From assembly GCF_022750635.1 (NCBI RefSeq), contig NZ_JAJKBG010000007.1, positions 54,484 to 118,483 on the forward strand: 64,000 nt of DNA. Direction: 5' to 3'. This DNA comes from Brevundimonas pishanensis. Lineage in GTDB: Bacteria > Pseudomonadota > Alphaproteobacteria > Caulobacterales > Caulobacteraceae. A program made the translations under genes and the position numbers. Below are positions 1-9,331 of this stretch, piece by piece. Numbering within the stretch: position 1 is the first letter of the stretch; every line of letters starts with the position of its first letter. The notes under the pieces were generated by a model that was not told the DNA's origin, did not search any database, and saw only the letters and a program-made list of their open reading frames with translations.

Positions 1-220
1 GACACCATCGCTTTCCTCCATAATATTTATAGCTTGTAAATATACGGTACCAGCGTTCTGTCGGCTGTCCAGCCACATGCTGCTGTATTGCGAAAACGAT
101 GACTTGAAATTGTCCGAAGCATCATGCATAAGCGCGGCCTCGTGTGGCGGTCCGGTTTTCGTGGCCGCCGCTATTGTTTTTCGCGCCTTCCGGCGCACCG
201 ACTTAGAGATTGAGACGGAC
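1..220. other. Non-coding left edge upstream of rpmF
   Basis: No gene is supported here. A GC-rich stretch at about 134-167 has GCGGCC and GGCCGC arms followed by a short T-run (about 175-181), which could be a terminator of a gene lying left of the window or part of the rpmF leader. An open frame runs in from position 77 but shows no family resemblance before the rpmF start at 221. Confidence 0.4.
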
Positions 221-403
221 ATGGCCGTTCCGAAGCGCAAAGTATCCCCGTCCCGTCGTAACATGCGCCGTGCGCATGACGCTCTGGGCACCAACTCGTA
301 CACCGAGGACAAAGACACCGGCGAGCTGCGTCGTTCGCACCACATCGACCTGAAGACCGGCATGTACCGCGGTCGTCAAGTCCTGACCCAAGCTGAAGAC
401 TAA
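221..403 (+). CDS. rpmF: 50S ribosomal protein L32
   Basis: Structural protein of the large ribosomal subunit, 60 residues, the usual length for the family. The N-terminus [20 protein letters not shown] is the family signature, with a very basic first 20 residues, followed by the [13 protein letters not shown] segment. The alphaproteobacterial type without zinc-binding cysteines is present. The ATG at 221 is chosen because L32 proteins begin exactly at MAVPK; the open frame extends upstream but without homology. It is followed by hairpins, so it appears to be a short transcription unit of its own. Confidence 0.95.
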   Translation: MAVPKRKVSPSRRNMRRAHDALGTNSYTEDKDTGELRRSHHIDLKTGMYRGRQVLTQAED

Positions 404-420
404 GATCTTCTCTTAGGGTT

Positions 421-486
421 ATCCGGTCTTCGGGCCGGATTATAGACCTTCGGAACGGCACGCGATCGCATCGCGTGCCGTTTTCG
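421..486 (+). terminator. Terminator after rpmF
   Basis: Two hairpins in series. The first has ATCCGG (421-426) paired with CCGGAT (435-440). The second is a perfect 13-bp stem, 454-466 with 470-482, three-base loop, followed by TTTTC; this is a convincing rho-independent terminator. Confidence 0.8.
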
Positions 487-517
487 TGCGTTATGGACCC
501 AAGGTACGGAGTGGGAC

Positions 518-1072
518 ATGACCGAACATACCAAACGGCTATTGATCGTTGCCCTTGGATTTCTTGCGTTAGGGCAGGTTCCTGCCTTGGCGCAGGAGGT
601 GGCCAGGCCTGATGGGTATGGACCGCTCCGCATAGGTATGACGCAGGAGCAGGTTGATGCCGCGTTAGGGGCGGCACCACCGCACGAGTACCCTGACGAG
701 ATCGAGCGGTGTCTTTACTATCGACCTGCCAATGCACCGGAATCGCTGCTGGTGATGGTCGAGGACGGGATGCTCACTCGTATTACCATTATGGGTGAGC
801 CAGACGTCACGACTGTCGATGGCATCAAGTTCGGCGATGAAATCGAGCAGCTAAAAGCCCGCTTCAGCGGTAAGGCCTATTGGAAGCCCCATGCCTATGC
901 GCCTCCGCCTGCGGGTTATCTGACATTCTGGATGGACGGCGTTAAGCGCGGTGACGAGTTCTACGATGCCCAGGGCGCTCTAGGCACGGTGGTGGAGGCC
1001 GACGACGAGGGCAGGGTTGCCTATATCCATGTTGGCCCCCCCCGCATCCAGTATATCGAAGGCTGCTCCTGA
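518..1072 (+). CDS. Secreted hypothetical protein with two tandem repeats
   Basis: 184 residues, not recognised as a named family. Residues 1-26 form a signal peptide (basic TEHTKR, hydrophobic LLIVALGFLALG, cleavage after ALA), so the protein is probably periplasmic. The mature part appears to hold two related units of about 70-80 residues: one starting near DGYGPLRIGMTQEQVDAALG and one near DGIKFGDEIEQLKARF, each ending in a beta strand with a 'V...DG.....I' pattern (VEDGMLTRITI; VEADDEGRVAYIHV). The 'RIGMT..QV...G' pattern resembles the SmpA/BLIP-like fold, but that is a weak analogy. A Cys near residue 69 and a Cys at the C-terminus could form a disulfide. It stands alone between the rpmF terminator and eno. 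Confidence 0.75.
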   Translation: MTEHTKRLLIVALGFLALGQVPALAQEVARPDGYGPLRIGMTQEQVDAALGAAPPHEYPDEIERCLYYRPANAPESLLVMVEDGMLTRITIMGEPDVTTVDGIKFGDEIEQLKARFSGKAYWKPHAYAPPPAGYLTFWMDGVKRGDEFYDAQGALGTVVEADDEGRVAYIHVGPPRIQYIEGCS

Positions 1073-1128
1073 CCGCTGAATCGTGAAATCCTCGGTCATG
1101 GTTGGCGATTCGTGGTCGCATGGTCTAA

Positions 1129-2448
<1,320 letters not shown>

Positions 2449-2464
2449 GCTTTGCCAATCCTAG

Positions 2465-2543
2465 CTTTGCAGAGAGGAAATCCTCTTCGAATTGCAAAGA
2501 ATTTCAAAAACTCCGTCGCCGGTTCGCTGGCGGCGGAGTTTTT
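2465..2543 (+). terminator. Terminator after eno
   Basis: A nested stem (CTTTGCA ... TGCAAAG with AGAGGA/TCCTCT inside, about 2465-2497) is followed by a strong terminator: AAAAACTCCG from 2506 pairs with CGGAGTTTTT ending at 2543 through a GC-rich stem with a TTCG-containing loop, ending in a T-run. Confidence 0.8.
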
Positions 2544-2609
2544 AATTGTTGGCTAACCATTTTCAGGCACGGGTTGGATTCGTGCCCACGCTCAGAAGGA
2601 GCGGCGTTA

Positions 2610-2942
2610 GTGATTGAGCAGATGAAGCCGTATCTACCGTCAGTTCTGATCTTGTTTGCTGTGCTGTACTTTGGTGTGCACGGTCTGACGGGCGAGCGCG
2701 GTCTGCTGAGCAGCAAGGCGCGCGCGGAACTGCTGGAAAAGCGACAAGCCGAACTGGCTCATCTGGAAGACGAAAAACAGGACCTCGAAGTTCGCGTTCG
2801 CTATCTGCGCACCGGCAGTTTGTCGCGTGATCTGTTGGAAGAGCGCGCACGCGCCGTGATCGGATTTGCCGATCCTCGCGACTATGTGGTGCGTTTGGAC
2901 GCCGCTACTGCGCACAACCGTAACGAGACTCGCGCAGGCTAA
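2610..2942 (+). CDS. ftsB: FtsB/DivIC-type septum formation initiator
   Basis: Small divisome protein that bridges early and late cell-division proteins; single-pass inner-membrane protein with a periplasmic coiled coil. The start is taken as GTG at 2610, 8 bases after AGAAGGAG (2594-2601), giving 110 residues; an upstream in-frame ATG at 2574 would precede that ribosome-binding site. The chain shows a short cytoplasmic part, one membrane helix (PSVLILFAVLYFGVHGL, about 9-25), then a coiled-coil stretch rich in E, K, L and R (about 32-75) and the closing element ARAVIGFADPRDYVVRL typical of the family. Its place between eno and pdhA is conserved in Caulobacterales. Confidence 0.85.
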   Translation: MIEQMKPYLPSVLILFAVLYFGVHGLTGERGLLSSKARAELLEKRQAELAHLEDEKQDLEVRVRYLRTGSLSRDLLEERARAVIGFADPRDYVVRLDAATAHNRNETRAG

Positions 2943-2945
2943 ACT

Positions 2946-2961
2946 CGTGTTACAACACGAA
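2946..2961. promoter_or_regulatory. 16-bp palindrome upstream of pdhA
   Basis: TCGTGTT-AC-AACACGA is a perfect 7-2-7 inverted repeat just after the ftsB stop codon. A GCTAAC sequence a little downstream could be a -10 element of the Caulobacter type. The site is a candidate operator for the pdh operon; no regulator can be named from the sequence. Confidence 0.4.
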
Positions 2962-3000
2962 ACTGCGCTTTGCTAACCCGGAACCAAGGCTGCTAAAGCC

Positions 3001-3037
3001 CTTTTCATCGTAATGAAAAGAGTCCCCGTAACAGGGG
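3001..3037 (+). promoter_or_regulatory. Two hairpins in the pdhA leader
   Basis: CTTTTCAT (3001-3008) pairs with ATGAAAAG (3013-3020) around a 4-base loop, and immediately afterwards CCCC and GGGG form a second small stem. They sit about 20 bases ahead of the pdhA ribosome-binding site. They may terminate the ftsB transcript or stabilise the pdh leader; neither has a proper T-run. Confidence 0.35.
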
Positions 3038-3056
3038 CGTAACCGGGAGATGCCGG

Positions 3057-4088
3057 ATGGCGAAAGCCACGGTTCAGAAGTCTTCGCCCGACGCGGGCGG
3101 TAACAAGATTCCGAACACGCCACAGGCTTCGAAAGAAGATCTGCTGCGTTACTATCGCGAGATGGTCCTGATCCGCCGCTTTGAAGAGCGTGCCGGTCAA
3201 CTGTACGGCATGGGACTGATCGGTGGCTTCTGCCACCTGTATATCGGTCAGGAGGCCGTTGCGGTTGGCGTGCAGGAAAGCGTCAAGCAAGGCCACGACA
3301 AGATCATCACGGGCTACCGCGATCACGGCCACATGCTGGCTGCGGGCATGGACCCGAACGCTGTCATGGCCGAACTAACCGGCCGCGCTGGTGGTTCTTC
3401 CAAGGGCAAGGGCGGTTCGATGCACATGTTCGACGTGCCGACCGGCTTCTATGGCGGTCACGGCATCGTGGGCGCGCAGGTGGCTCTGGGCACCGGACTG
3501 GCCTTCGCTGGCAAGTACCGTGGCGATGACTCGGTCAGCTTCATCTACTTCGGTGATGGGGCTTCGAACCAGGGTCAGGTCTACGAGAGCTTCAATATGG
3601 CCCAGCTGTGGAAGCTGCCGGCCATCTACATCATTGAGAACAACCAGTACGCCATGGGCACGAGCATCGAGCGTTCGTCGTCCACGACCGAACTGTACAT
3701 GCGCGGTGCCTCGTTCGGCATTCCGGGCGAGCAGGTCGACGGCATGGACGTTCTGGCCGTGCGTGACGCCACCGCCCGTGCGGTCGAGCGCGCCCGCAAC
3801 GGCGAGGGCCCGTACATCCTCGAGGTGAAGACCTACCGTTACCGCGGTCACTCGATGTCCGATCCGGCCAAATACCGCACCAAGGAAGAGGTGGACGAGG
3901 TCAAGAAGACCCGCGACCCGATCGACCACATCAAGGTGCTGCTGGCTGAAGCCAAGGTCACCGAAGAAGAACTGAAGGCTGTCGACAACGAGGTGAAAGC
4001 CATCGTCGCCGAAGCCGTCCAATTTGCACAAGAGAGCCCGGAGCCTGACGCTTCGGAACTCTACACTGACGTTTACGTGGAGGCCTGA
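3057..4088 (+). CDS. pdhA: Pyruvate dehydrogenase E1 component, alpha subunit
   Basis: Thiamine-diphosphate-dependent decarboxylase subunit of the pyruvate dehydrogenase complex, acting with PdhB as an alpha2beta2 heterotetramer. 343 residues, as expected. The ThDP-binding GDG...NN motif is seen from about residue 164 (FGDGASNQGQVYESFNM ... IIENN), and the phosphorylation-loop-like YRYRGHSMSDPAKYR follows near residue 260. The ATG at 3057 follows CGGGAGA by 6 bases. It is first gene of the operon pdhA-pdhB-DUF5076-pdhC-lpdA, with 3 bases between its stop and pdhB. Confidence 0.97.
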   Translation: MAKATVQKSSPDAGGNKIPNTPQASKEDLLRYYREMVLIRRFEERAGQLYGMGLIGGFCHLYIGQEAVAVGVQESVKQGHDKIITGYRDHGHMLAAGMDPNAVMAELTGRAGGSSKGKGGSMHMFDVPTGFYGGHGIVGAQVALGTGLAFAGKYRGDDSVSFIYFGDGASNQGQVYESFNMAQLWKLPAIYIIENNQYAMGTSIERSSSTTELYMRGASFGIPGEQVDGMDVLAVRDATARAVERARNGEGPYILEVKTYRYRGHSMSDPAKYRTKEEVDEVKKTRDPIDHIKVLLAEAKVTEEELKAVDNEVKAIVAEAVQFAQESPEPDASELYTDVYVEA

Positions 4089-4091
4089 TCC

Positions 4092-5462
4092 GTGACCGAC
4101 ATTCTGATGCCGGCGCTGTCGCCCACCATGGAAGAAGGCACGCTGACCAAATGGCACATCAAGGCGGGTGACGTTGTCTCCGCTGGCCAGGTCATCGCCG
4201 AGATTGAAACCGATAAAGCCACGATGGAAGTCGAGGCCGTGGACGAGGGCGAAGTGCTCGAAATCCTCGTTGCCGAAGGCTCTGAAGGCGTGAAGGTGAA
4301 CACTCCGATCGCCCGTCTGGCTGGCGAAGACGCTGCGCCAGCGCCGAAGAAGGCTGAAGAGGCTCCTGCCGAGCCTATGACGCAGACCGAAGCCGAAGCT
4401 CCGGCCGCGGCCAAGGCTGCGGCGGCTCCAGCTGCCCGCCCGAGCGCTGATCTGCGCGATCCGGAAATTCCGGCCGACGCGAAGCTGGTCAAGACCACCA
4501 TCCGCGACGCTCTGCGTGACGCGATGGCCGAAGAAATGCGCCGCGACGAGGCTGTGTTCCTGATGGGTGAGGAAGTCGCCCAGTATCAGGGTGCCTATAA
4601 GGTCAGCCGCGACCTGTTGCAGGAGTTCGGCCCGCAGCGCGTGGTGGACACCCCGATTACCGAGCACGGCTTTGCCGGTCTGGGCGTCGGTGCGGCCATG
4701 GCGGGTCTGAAGCCCATCGTCGAGTTCATGACGTGGAACTTTGGCATGCAGGCCATCGACCACATCATCAACTCGGCAGCCAAGACCCTCTACATGTCGG
4801 GCGGCCAGATCCGTTGCCCCATCGTGTTCCGTGGCCCGAACGGTGCCGCCAGCCGGGTGGCAGCACAGCACAGCCAAGACTACTCGGCTTGGTACGCCCA
4901 GATTCCGGGCCTTAAGGTCATCGCGCCGTACGACGCGGCCGATGCCAAGGGTCTGATGAAGGCGGCCATCCGCGATCCGAACCCGGTCGTCTTCCTCGAA
5001 CACGAGATGATGTACGGCCTCGAGTTCGACGTGCCGGACGTCGAGGATTACGTCGTGCCGATCGGCAAGGCTAAGGTCCGTCGTGAAGGCACCGACGTTA
5101 CCATCACGGCGCATAGCCGCATGGTCGGCTTTGCTCTGCAAGCGGCTGAAAAGCTGGCTGAAGAGGGCATCTCGGCCGAGGTTGTCGACCTGCGTACCCT
5201 GCGTCCGCTGGATCACGAAACCATCGTTGAGAGCGTCAAGAAGACCAACCGTCTGGTCTCGGCCGAAGAGGGCTGGGGTTCGATGGGTGTGGGTGCCGAA
5301 GTGGTCGCCCGCGTGATCGAGCACGCCTTCGACTATCTGGATGCTCCGCCGCTGCGTGTGCACCAGGAAGACGTGCCGCTGCCGTACGCCGCAAACCTTG
5401 AAGCCCTGTCGCTGCCGGGCGTCGACAAGATTGTAGCCGCTGTGAAGCAGGTGATGGCATGA
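4092..5462 (+). CDS. pdhB: Pyruvate dehydrogenase E1 component, beta subunit with N-terminal lipoyl domain
   Basis: Second E1 subunit. 456 residues instead of about 330, because a lipoyl domain (about 1-80, lipoylated Lys42 in ETDKATME) and an Ala/Pro/Glu linker (about 80-125) precede the transketolase-like pyrimidine-binding domain (from about 135, [19 protein letters not shown]) and the C-terminal transketolase domain. This fused form is known in several alphaproteobacteria. The start is GTG at 4092. Its last codons overlap the next gene (ATGA at 5459-5462), so translation is coupled. Part of its lipoyl-coding DNA is identical to that of pdhC, suggesting gene conversion. Confidence 0.96.
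   Translation: MTDILMPALSPTMEEGTLTKWHIKAGDVVSAGQVIAEIETDKATMEVEAVDEGEVLEILVAEGSEGVKVNTPIARLAGEDAAPAPKKAEEAPAEPMTQTEAEAPAAAKAAAAPAARPSADLRDPEIPADAKLVKTTIRDALRDAMAEEMRRDEAVFLMGEEVAQYQGAYKVSRDLLQEFGPQRVVDTPITEHGFAGLGVGAAMAGLKPIVEFMTWNFGMQAIDHIINSAAKTLYMSGGQIRCPIVFRGPNGAASRVAAQHSQDYSAWYAQIPGLKVIAPYDAADAKGLMKAAIRDPNPVVFLEHEMMYGLEFDVPDVEDYVVPIGKAKVRREGTDVTITAHSRMVGFALQAAEKLAEEGISAEVVDLRTLRPLDHETIVESVKKTNRLVSAEEGWGSMGVGAEVVARVIEHAFDYLDAPPLRVHQEDVPLPYAANLEALSLPGVDKIVAAVKQVMA
4218..4270 (+). repeat. 53-bp DNA repeat shared by the lipoyl domains of pdhB and pdhC
   Basis: Bases 4218-4270 in pdhB and 5896-5948 in pdhC are identical, including all third codon positions, inside otherwise similar but diverged lipoyl-coding segments. 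Confidence 0.8.
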
Positions 5463-5770
5463 GCGCCGAATTCGAACTGACCGTTCCCGACAGCGTCGCC
5501 GCCGACGAGAACGCCATCGAACTGCTGCGTATGTGGTGGTCGAAGGAAGAGCCCGTCATGTCGGTGAAGCCTGCCTTCCACGACCCGATCAAGTTCGGCG
5601 AACTGCTGGCCTATGCCGCGCGCCACATGGCCCATGGCTATGCTGTGCGTCACGGCCACAATGAGACGGCGGCCTATCACCGCATTCTCGAAGGCCTGAG
5701 CAACGTCATCAAGGCGGATAACGTCCGCACGGTGGCAGAGCCTGTATCGCCGGAAGGGGGTAACGCCTGA
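5459..5770 (+). CDS. DUF5076-type protein in the pdh operon
   Basis: 103 residues, acidic, no signal peptide or membrane segment. I recognise it as the small DUF5076-type protein found between E1-beta and E2 genes in Caulobacterales; its function is unknown. Features seen: an N-terminal [22 protein letters not shown], a K/P-rich turn, and an alanine/histidine-rich helix [14 protein letters not shown] near the middle. It overlaps the pdhB stop by 4 bases (ATGA) and its own stop overlaps the pdhC start by one base (TGATG), so it is translationally coupled on both sides. That makes a role linked to complex assembly or activity likely, but this is inference. Confidence 0.75.
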   Translation: MSAEFELTVPDSVAADENAIELLRMWWSKEEPVMSVKPAFHDPIKFGELLAYAARHMAHGYAVRHGHNETAAYHRILEGLSNVIKADNVRTVAEPVSPEGGNA

Positions 5771-7044
5771 TGACCGATATCCTGATGCCCGCCCTGTCTC
5801 CGACGATGGAGGAGGGCGTTCTGGCCAAATGGCACATCAAGGTTGGTGACGTTGTCTCCGCCGGTGATGTCATTGCAGAGATCGAAACCGACAAGGCCAC
5901 GATGGAAGTCGAGGCCGTGGACGAGGGCGAAGTGCTCGAAATCCTCGTCGCCGAAGGTTCGGAAGGCGTGAAGGTGAATACGCCTATCGCCCGTCTGGCT
6001 GGCGACGATGCCGCTCCGGCTCCGAAGAAGGCCGAGGCTGCTCCGGCTGCCGAAGCCCCCAAGGAAGCGCCTAAGGCCGAAGCTCCTAAGGCAGAAACCA
6101 AAGCTGCTCCGGCTCCGGTCGCCCCATCGGGCGAGCGCATCTTCGCTTCGCCGCTGGCACGCCGTCTGGCCGCCATGGCTGGCCTCGACCTGAAAGCCAT
6201 CAAGGGCACCGGCCCGCATGGCCGTATCGTCAAGCGCGACGTCGAGGCTGCTCAAGCTTCGGGCGGTGCAACCGCTTCGGCTCCGGCCGCTGCCGCCGCT
6301 GCACCGGCTGCCGCAAAGGCTACGACTTCGCTGGCCCAACTGGGCATCCCGGACGGCACCTACGACCTCGTCCCGCTGGACGGCATGCGCAAGGCGATTG
6401 CCCGCCGTCTGGTCGACAGCGTCAACAACGTCCCGCACTTCCCGCTGTTCATCGACGTCGAACTGGACGCCCTGATGGAAGCCCGCGCCCAGCTCAACAA
6501 GATGCTGGAGCCGCGCGGCATCAAGGTGTCGGTCAACGACTTCGTCATCAAGGCCGCTGCTATGGCCCTGAAGGCCGTGCCGGAAGCCAACGCTTCCTAC
6601 ACGCCGGAAGGCATCGCCATGCACCACAATGCCGACGTGTCGATGGCTGTGGCGATCGACGGCGGCTTGATCACCCCGATCATCCGCAAGGCCGAGACCA
6701 AGGGGCTGGCCCAGATCGCGACCGAGTCCAAGGATCTGGCCAAGCGCGCCCGTGAGCGCAAGCTGAAGCCGGAAGAGTTCCAAGGCGGCACCTTCTCGGT
6801 GTCCAACCTCGGCATGTTCGGCATCAAGCAGTTCACCTCGATCATCAATGAGCCGCAGGGCTGCATTATGAGCGTGGGTGCAGGCGAGCAGCGTCCGGTC
6901 GTCAAGGACGGCCAACTGGCTGTGGCCACGGTCATGACCGTCACCCTGACGTGCGATCACCGCGTGGTTGATGGTGCGGTCGGTGCCCGCTTCCTGCAGG
7001 CCTTCAAGCCGCTGCTTGAAAACCCGCTGTCGATGCTGGCCTAA
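5770..7044 (+). CDS. pdhC: Pyruvate dehydrogenase E2, dihydrolipoamide acetyltransferase
   Basis: Core of the complex; transfers the acetyl group from lipoyl-lysine to CoA. 424 residues with one lipoyl domain (1-80, Lys42), a long Ala/Pro/Lys linker, the peripheral subunit-binding domain (about 120-155, [20 protein letters not shown] ... GRIVKRDV), a second linker, and the acyltransferase domain (about 200-424). The catalytic HxxxDG motif is present as [13 protein letters not shown] near the C-terminus. The start overlaps the stop of the upstream small gene. The lpdA start is 11 bases after its stop. Confidence 0.97.
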   Translation: MTDILMPALSPTMEEGVLAKWHIKVGDVVSAGDVIAEIETDKATMEVEAVDEGEVLEILVAEGSEGVKVNTPIARLAGDDAAPAPKKAEAAPAAEAPKEAPKAEAPKAETKAAPAPVAPSGERIFASPLARRLAAMAGLDLKAIKGTGPHGRIVKRDVEAAQASGGATASAPAAAAAAPAAAKATTSLAQLGIPDGTYDLVPLDGMRKAIARRLVDSVNNVPHFPLFIDVELDALMEARAQLNKMLEPRGIKVSVNDFVIKAAAMALKAVPEANASYTPEGIAMHHNADVSMAVAIDGGLITPIIRKAETKGLAQIATESKDLAKRARERKLKPEEFQGGTFSVSNLGMFGIKQFTSIINEPQGCIMSVGAGEQRPVVKDGQLAVATVMTVTLTCDHRVVDGAVGARFLQAFKPLLENPLSMLA

Positions 7045-7055
7045 GGACCAAGCGC

Positions 7056-8459
7056 ATGAGTGATTTTGATCTCGTAGTGATCGGTTCGGGCCCCGGCGGT
7101 TACGTCGCGGCCATCCGCGCCAGCCAACTGGGCCTGAAGGTCGCTATCGTCGAGCGTGAAAACCTCGGCGGTATCTGCCTGAACTGGGGCTGTATCCCGA
7201 CCAAGGCCCTGCTGAAGTCGGGCGAGAAGTTCGAGAGCCTGTCGCACCTGAAGGAATACGGCCTGTCCGCCTCGGGCGCGTCGTTCGACTTCGACGCCAT
7301 CATCCAGCGTTCGCGCGGCGTGGCCAAACAGCTCAATCAGGGCGTTGGCTTCCTGATGAAGAAGAACAAGATCGAGGTCATCGAAGGCACCGCTAAGCTC
7401 GAAAAGGGCAGTGCGGCTCCCAAGGTGGTCGTGACCCTGAACAAGGGCGGCGAGAAGGTTCTGAACGCCAAGAACGTGATGCTGGCCGTGGGCGCTCGCG
7501 CCCGCGCACTGCCGCAGATCGGTCTGGAAGCGGACGGCGACAAGATCTGGGCTTATCGCGACGCGCTGGCACCGAAGACGCTGCCCAAGACCTTCGTGGT
7601 CATCGGCTCGGGCGCCATCGGCATCGAGTTCGCCAGCTTCTATCGCGCTCTGGGCGCTGAAGTGACCGTGGTGGAAGCCATTGATCGCATCATGCCGGTC
7701 GAGGACGAAGAAGTGTCCAAGGCCGCCCAAAAGGGCTTCGAGAAGCGCGGCATCAAGTTCAAGACCGGTGCCAAGGTCACGAAGGTCACCAAGAGCGCCA
7801 AGGGCGTGTTGGTGGCTATCGAGGTCGGCGGCAAGGCCGAGACGCTGGAGGCCGAGGTCTGCATCTCGGCGGTCGGCATCACGGCCAACACCGACGGCAT
7901 TGGCCTGGAGGCGCTGGGCGTCGAGCTGGACCGCGGTCACATCAAGACCGACAGCCACTGCCAGACCAATGTGAAGGGTCTCTATGCCATCGGCGACTGC
8001 GCCGGTGCGCCGTGGCTGGCCCACAAGGCCTCGCACGAGGGCATCCACGCGGCAGAACACATCGCGGGCTTCGCAACCCCGAACGTGAACTCGCCCATCG
8101 CTGGCTGCACCTATGCCCAGCCTCAGGTCGCGTCGGTTGGCGTGACAGAGCAGGGTGCCCGCGAAGCCAAGCGTGAGGTCAAGATAGGCCGCTTCCCGTT
8201 CCGCGTGAACGGCAAGGCCATCGCTTCGGGTGAAACCGAGGGCTTCGTAAAGGTTATCTTCGACGCCAAGACGGGTGCCCTGATCGGTGCTCACATGATC
8301 GGCCACGAAGTTACCGAGATGATTCAGGGCTACGTCACCGCCATCACGATGGAAGCGACCGAAGAGGACATCCACGGCATCGTCTATCCGCACCCGACCA
8401 TGTCGGAAGCCATGCACGAAGCCGCCCTCGACGCCTACGGCCGCGTGATCCACATCTGA
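7056..8459 (+). CDS. lpdA: Dihydrolipoyl dehydrogenase (E3)
   Basis: FAD enzyme that reoxidises dihydrolipoamide with NAD. 467 residues. The FAD motif VVIGSGPGGYVAAIRA lies at 7-22, the redox disulfide is Cys41/Cys46 in GGICLNWGCIPTKALL, the NAD-binding motif VIGSGAIGIEFASFYRALGA is central, the second FAD motif is GLYAIGDCAGAPWLAHKA, and the catalytic His-Glu pair is in HPHPTMSEAMHEAA at the C-terminus. Last gene of the pdh operon; followed by a strong terminator. Confidence 0.98.
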   Translation: MSDFDLVVIGSGPGGYVAAIRASQLGLKVAIVERENLGGICLNWGCIPTKALLKSGEKFESLSHLKEYGLSASGASFDFDAIIQRSRGVAKQLNQGVGFLMKKNKIEVIEGTAKLEKGSAAPKVVVTLNKGGEKVLNAKNVMLAVGARARALPQIGLEADGDKIWAYRDALAPKTLPKTFVVIGSGAIGIEFASFYRALGAEVTVVEAIDRIMPVEDEEVSKAAQKGFEKRGIKFKTGAKVTKVTKSAKGVLVAIEVGGKAETLEAEVCISAVGITANTDGIGLEALGVELDRGHIKTDSHCQTNVKGLYAIGDCAGAPWLAHKASHEGIHAAEHIAGFATPNVNSPIAGCTYAQPQVASVGVTEQGAREAKREVKIGRFPFRVNGKAIASGETEGFVKVIFDAKTGALIGAHMIGHEVTEMIQGYVTAITMEATEEDIHGIVYPHPTMSEAMHEAALDAYGRVIHI

Positions 8460-8483
8460 TCGCAAGCGGTATCGCTAAAACGG

Positions 8484-8516
8484 CAAAAGGCCCCGAGGAA
8501 ACTTGGGGCCTTTTTG
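8484..8516 (+). terminator. Terminator of the pdh operon
   Basis: AAAAGGCCCC (8485-8494) pairs with GGGGCCTTTT (8505-8514), ten-base loop, then a T-run. Confidence 0.9.
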
Positions 8517-8548
8517 TTGTCTCGCGCTGGAGGGGCAGAGAAGGGCGC

Positions 8549-8731
8549 TTAGCGCTTCTTGCCCAGTTCGGCGGCAATGTCCTTGGTCATGCGCCCGACC
8601 TTGCGGTGCGCCGTGACGATCTGGTCGCGCGTCACGCCCCACTTCTTCATCCAGTACTCAACCGACTGACGCTCGGTCAGATCGATGCGGTCCTTATCGA
8701 TGAACCCGCGCTTATCTTTTAGGCCCGCCAT
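8549..8731 (-). CDS. DUF3606 domain-containing small protein
   Basis: 60 residues, basic. It matches the short DUF3606 family: start MAGLKDKRGFIDKDRIDL, then a helix-turn-helix-like stretch SVEYWMKKWGVTRDQIVTAHRKVG and a closing AAELGKKR. The family is common in proteobacteria and has no proven function; the helix arrangement hints at a nucleic-acid or protein contact. The ATG at 8731 is preferred over upstream starts because GGAG lies 7 bases before it on the minus strand. Convergent with lpdA across the terminator. Confidence 0.75.
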   Translation of the reverse strand: MAGLKDKRGFIDKDRIDLTERQSVEYWMKKWGVTRDQIVTAHRKVGRMTKDIAAELGKKR

Positions 8732-8967
8732 TGGTGACTCCATGATTGAGTGCAGAGTTGGAGTAAGCACAATGAGTTGTCGTGTCGATGATCGTGCTGG
8801 TTTTTGATGTCTTACCGCCAAATAACATTGTTGTTAATTTATCACTCAAGGAAAAGTCGTGATGGAACCGGCGCGCAGGGTATTGTGATGCCGATAGCCA
8901 CATGAATAATATTGCACTCTGGGGGGCGTTATTGCCGCATAGGGAATGTTAGGGGAGTGCTAAGGCC
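8732..8967. other. AT-rich intergenic region
   Basis: 235 bases between two divergent small genes, noticeably richer in A+T than the flanking housekeeping block. It must hold promoters for both. AGGGGAG (8951-8957) and TAAGG just before 8968 are possible ribosome-binding sequences for the rightward gene. Confidence 0.4.
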
Positions 8968-9240
8968 ATGCCGCGTTTGTGTATCAACTATGATCTAAAC
9001 AAAACTGGAAAAGACTATAATGGTCTTATTAATGAACTTAATAAACTTGGTGCTTCTAGAGCGATGAGGTCAACTTGGCTTCTGGATACAACGCTTACAG
9101 AAGATCAAGTTTATAATCGTTTGTCTCCGTATCTCGACGGCGATGACTTCTATATGTCAATTGTGATAACTCAAAAGCCATATTGGACTCGGTTATTTTC
9201 AACTGGTGCCGAATGGATAAAGGCACGCTGGCGCGCATAA
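8968..9240 (+). CDS. SinR-like / Cas2-fold-like small protein
   Basis: 90 residues. The N-terminus MPRLCINYDLNKTGKDYNGL, the central SRAMRSTWLLDTTLTEDQVYNRLSPYLDGDDFYMSIVI and the length resemble the small 'SinR family' proteins, whose ferredoxin-like fold is related to Cas2 and VapD. In that family the first strand ends in a 'YDLN' motif and the second half carries 'STW.....L....I...L.......D', both seen here. Biochemical function is unknown; a nucleic-acid role is only an analogy. Codons are A/T-ending (AAT, AAA, TAT, CTT), unlike every neighbour, which suggests acquisition from another source. No CRISPR repeats or other cas genes lie nearby. Confidence 0.65.
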   Translation: MPRLCINYDLNKTGKDYNGLINELNKLGASRAMRSTWLLDTTLTEDQVYNRLSPYLDGDDFYMSIVITQKPYWTRLFSTGAEWIKARWRA

Positions 9241-9257
9241 GGAGCCACTTGCGTCTG

Positions 9258-9314
9258 ACAGGTTAGGACTATTAGATTCCCTAAAACCTGCCTAAAAGGA
9301 GCAAAGCTCCTTTT
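9258..9314 (+). promoter_or_regulatory. Two hairpins ahead of cysK
   Basis: A bulged stem CAGGTTAGG ... CCTAAAACCTG (about 9258-9290) is followed by a perfect 9-bp stem AAAAGGAGC (9294-9302) / GCTCCTTTT (9306-9314) with a 3-base loop ending in T. The second ends 17 bases before the cysK start. It may be a terminator of the upstream gene or a leader that hides the ribosome-binding sequence AGGAG located in its left arm. I saw no known sulfur-metabolite riboswitch consensus. Confidence 0.45.
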
Positions 9315-9331
9315 GCAGTGCGGAATTCTAT

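Noticed and set aside
3375..5363. 662-codon open frame on the minus strand over pdhA-pdhB
   Set aside because: Antisense shadow produced by the strong third-position G/C bias of pdhA and pdhB; its translation is His/Arg/Val-rich with no family resemblance and no ribosome-binding site.
7041..8465. 474-codon minus-strand frame over lpdA
   Set aside because: Exactly covers lpdA in the mirror frame; low-complexity composition typical of a shadow.
8968..9240. Possible CRISPR-Cas locus because of the Cas2-like protein
   Set aside because: No direct repeats with regular spacers, no cas1 or other cas genes; only the fold is similar.
9258..9331. SAM-II or other known riboswitch ahead of cysK
   Set aside because: I could not match any known consensus; only generic hairpins are visible.
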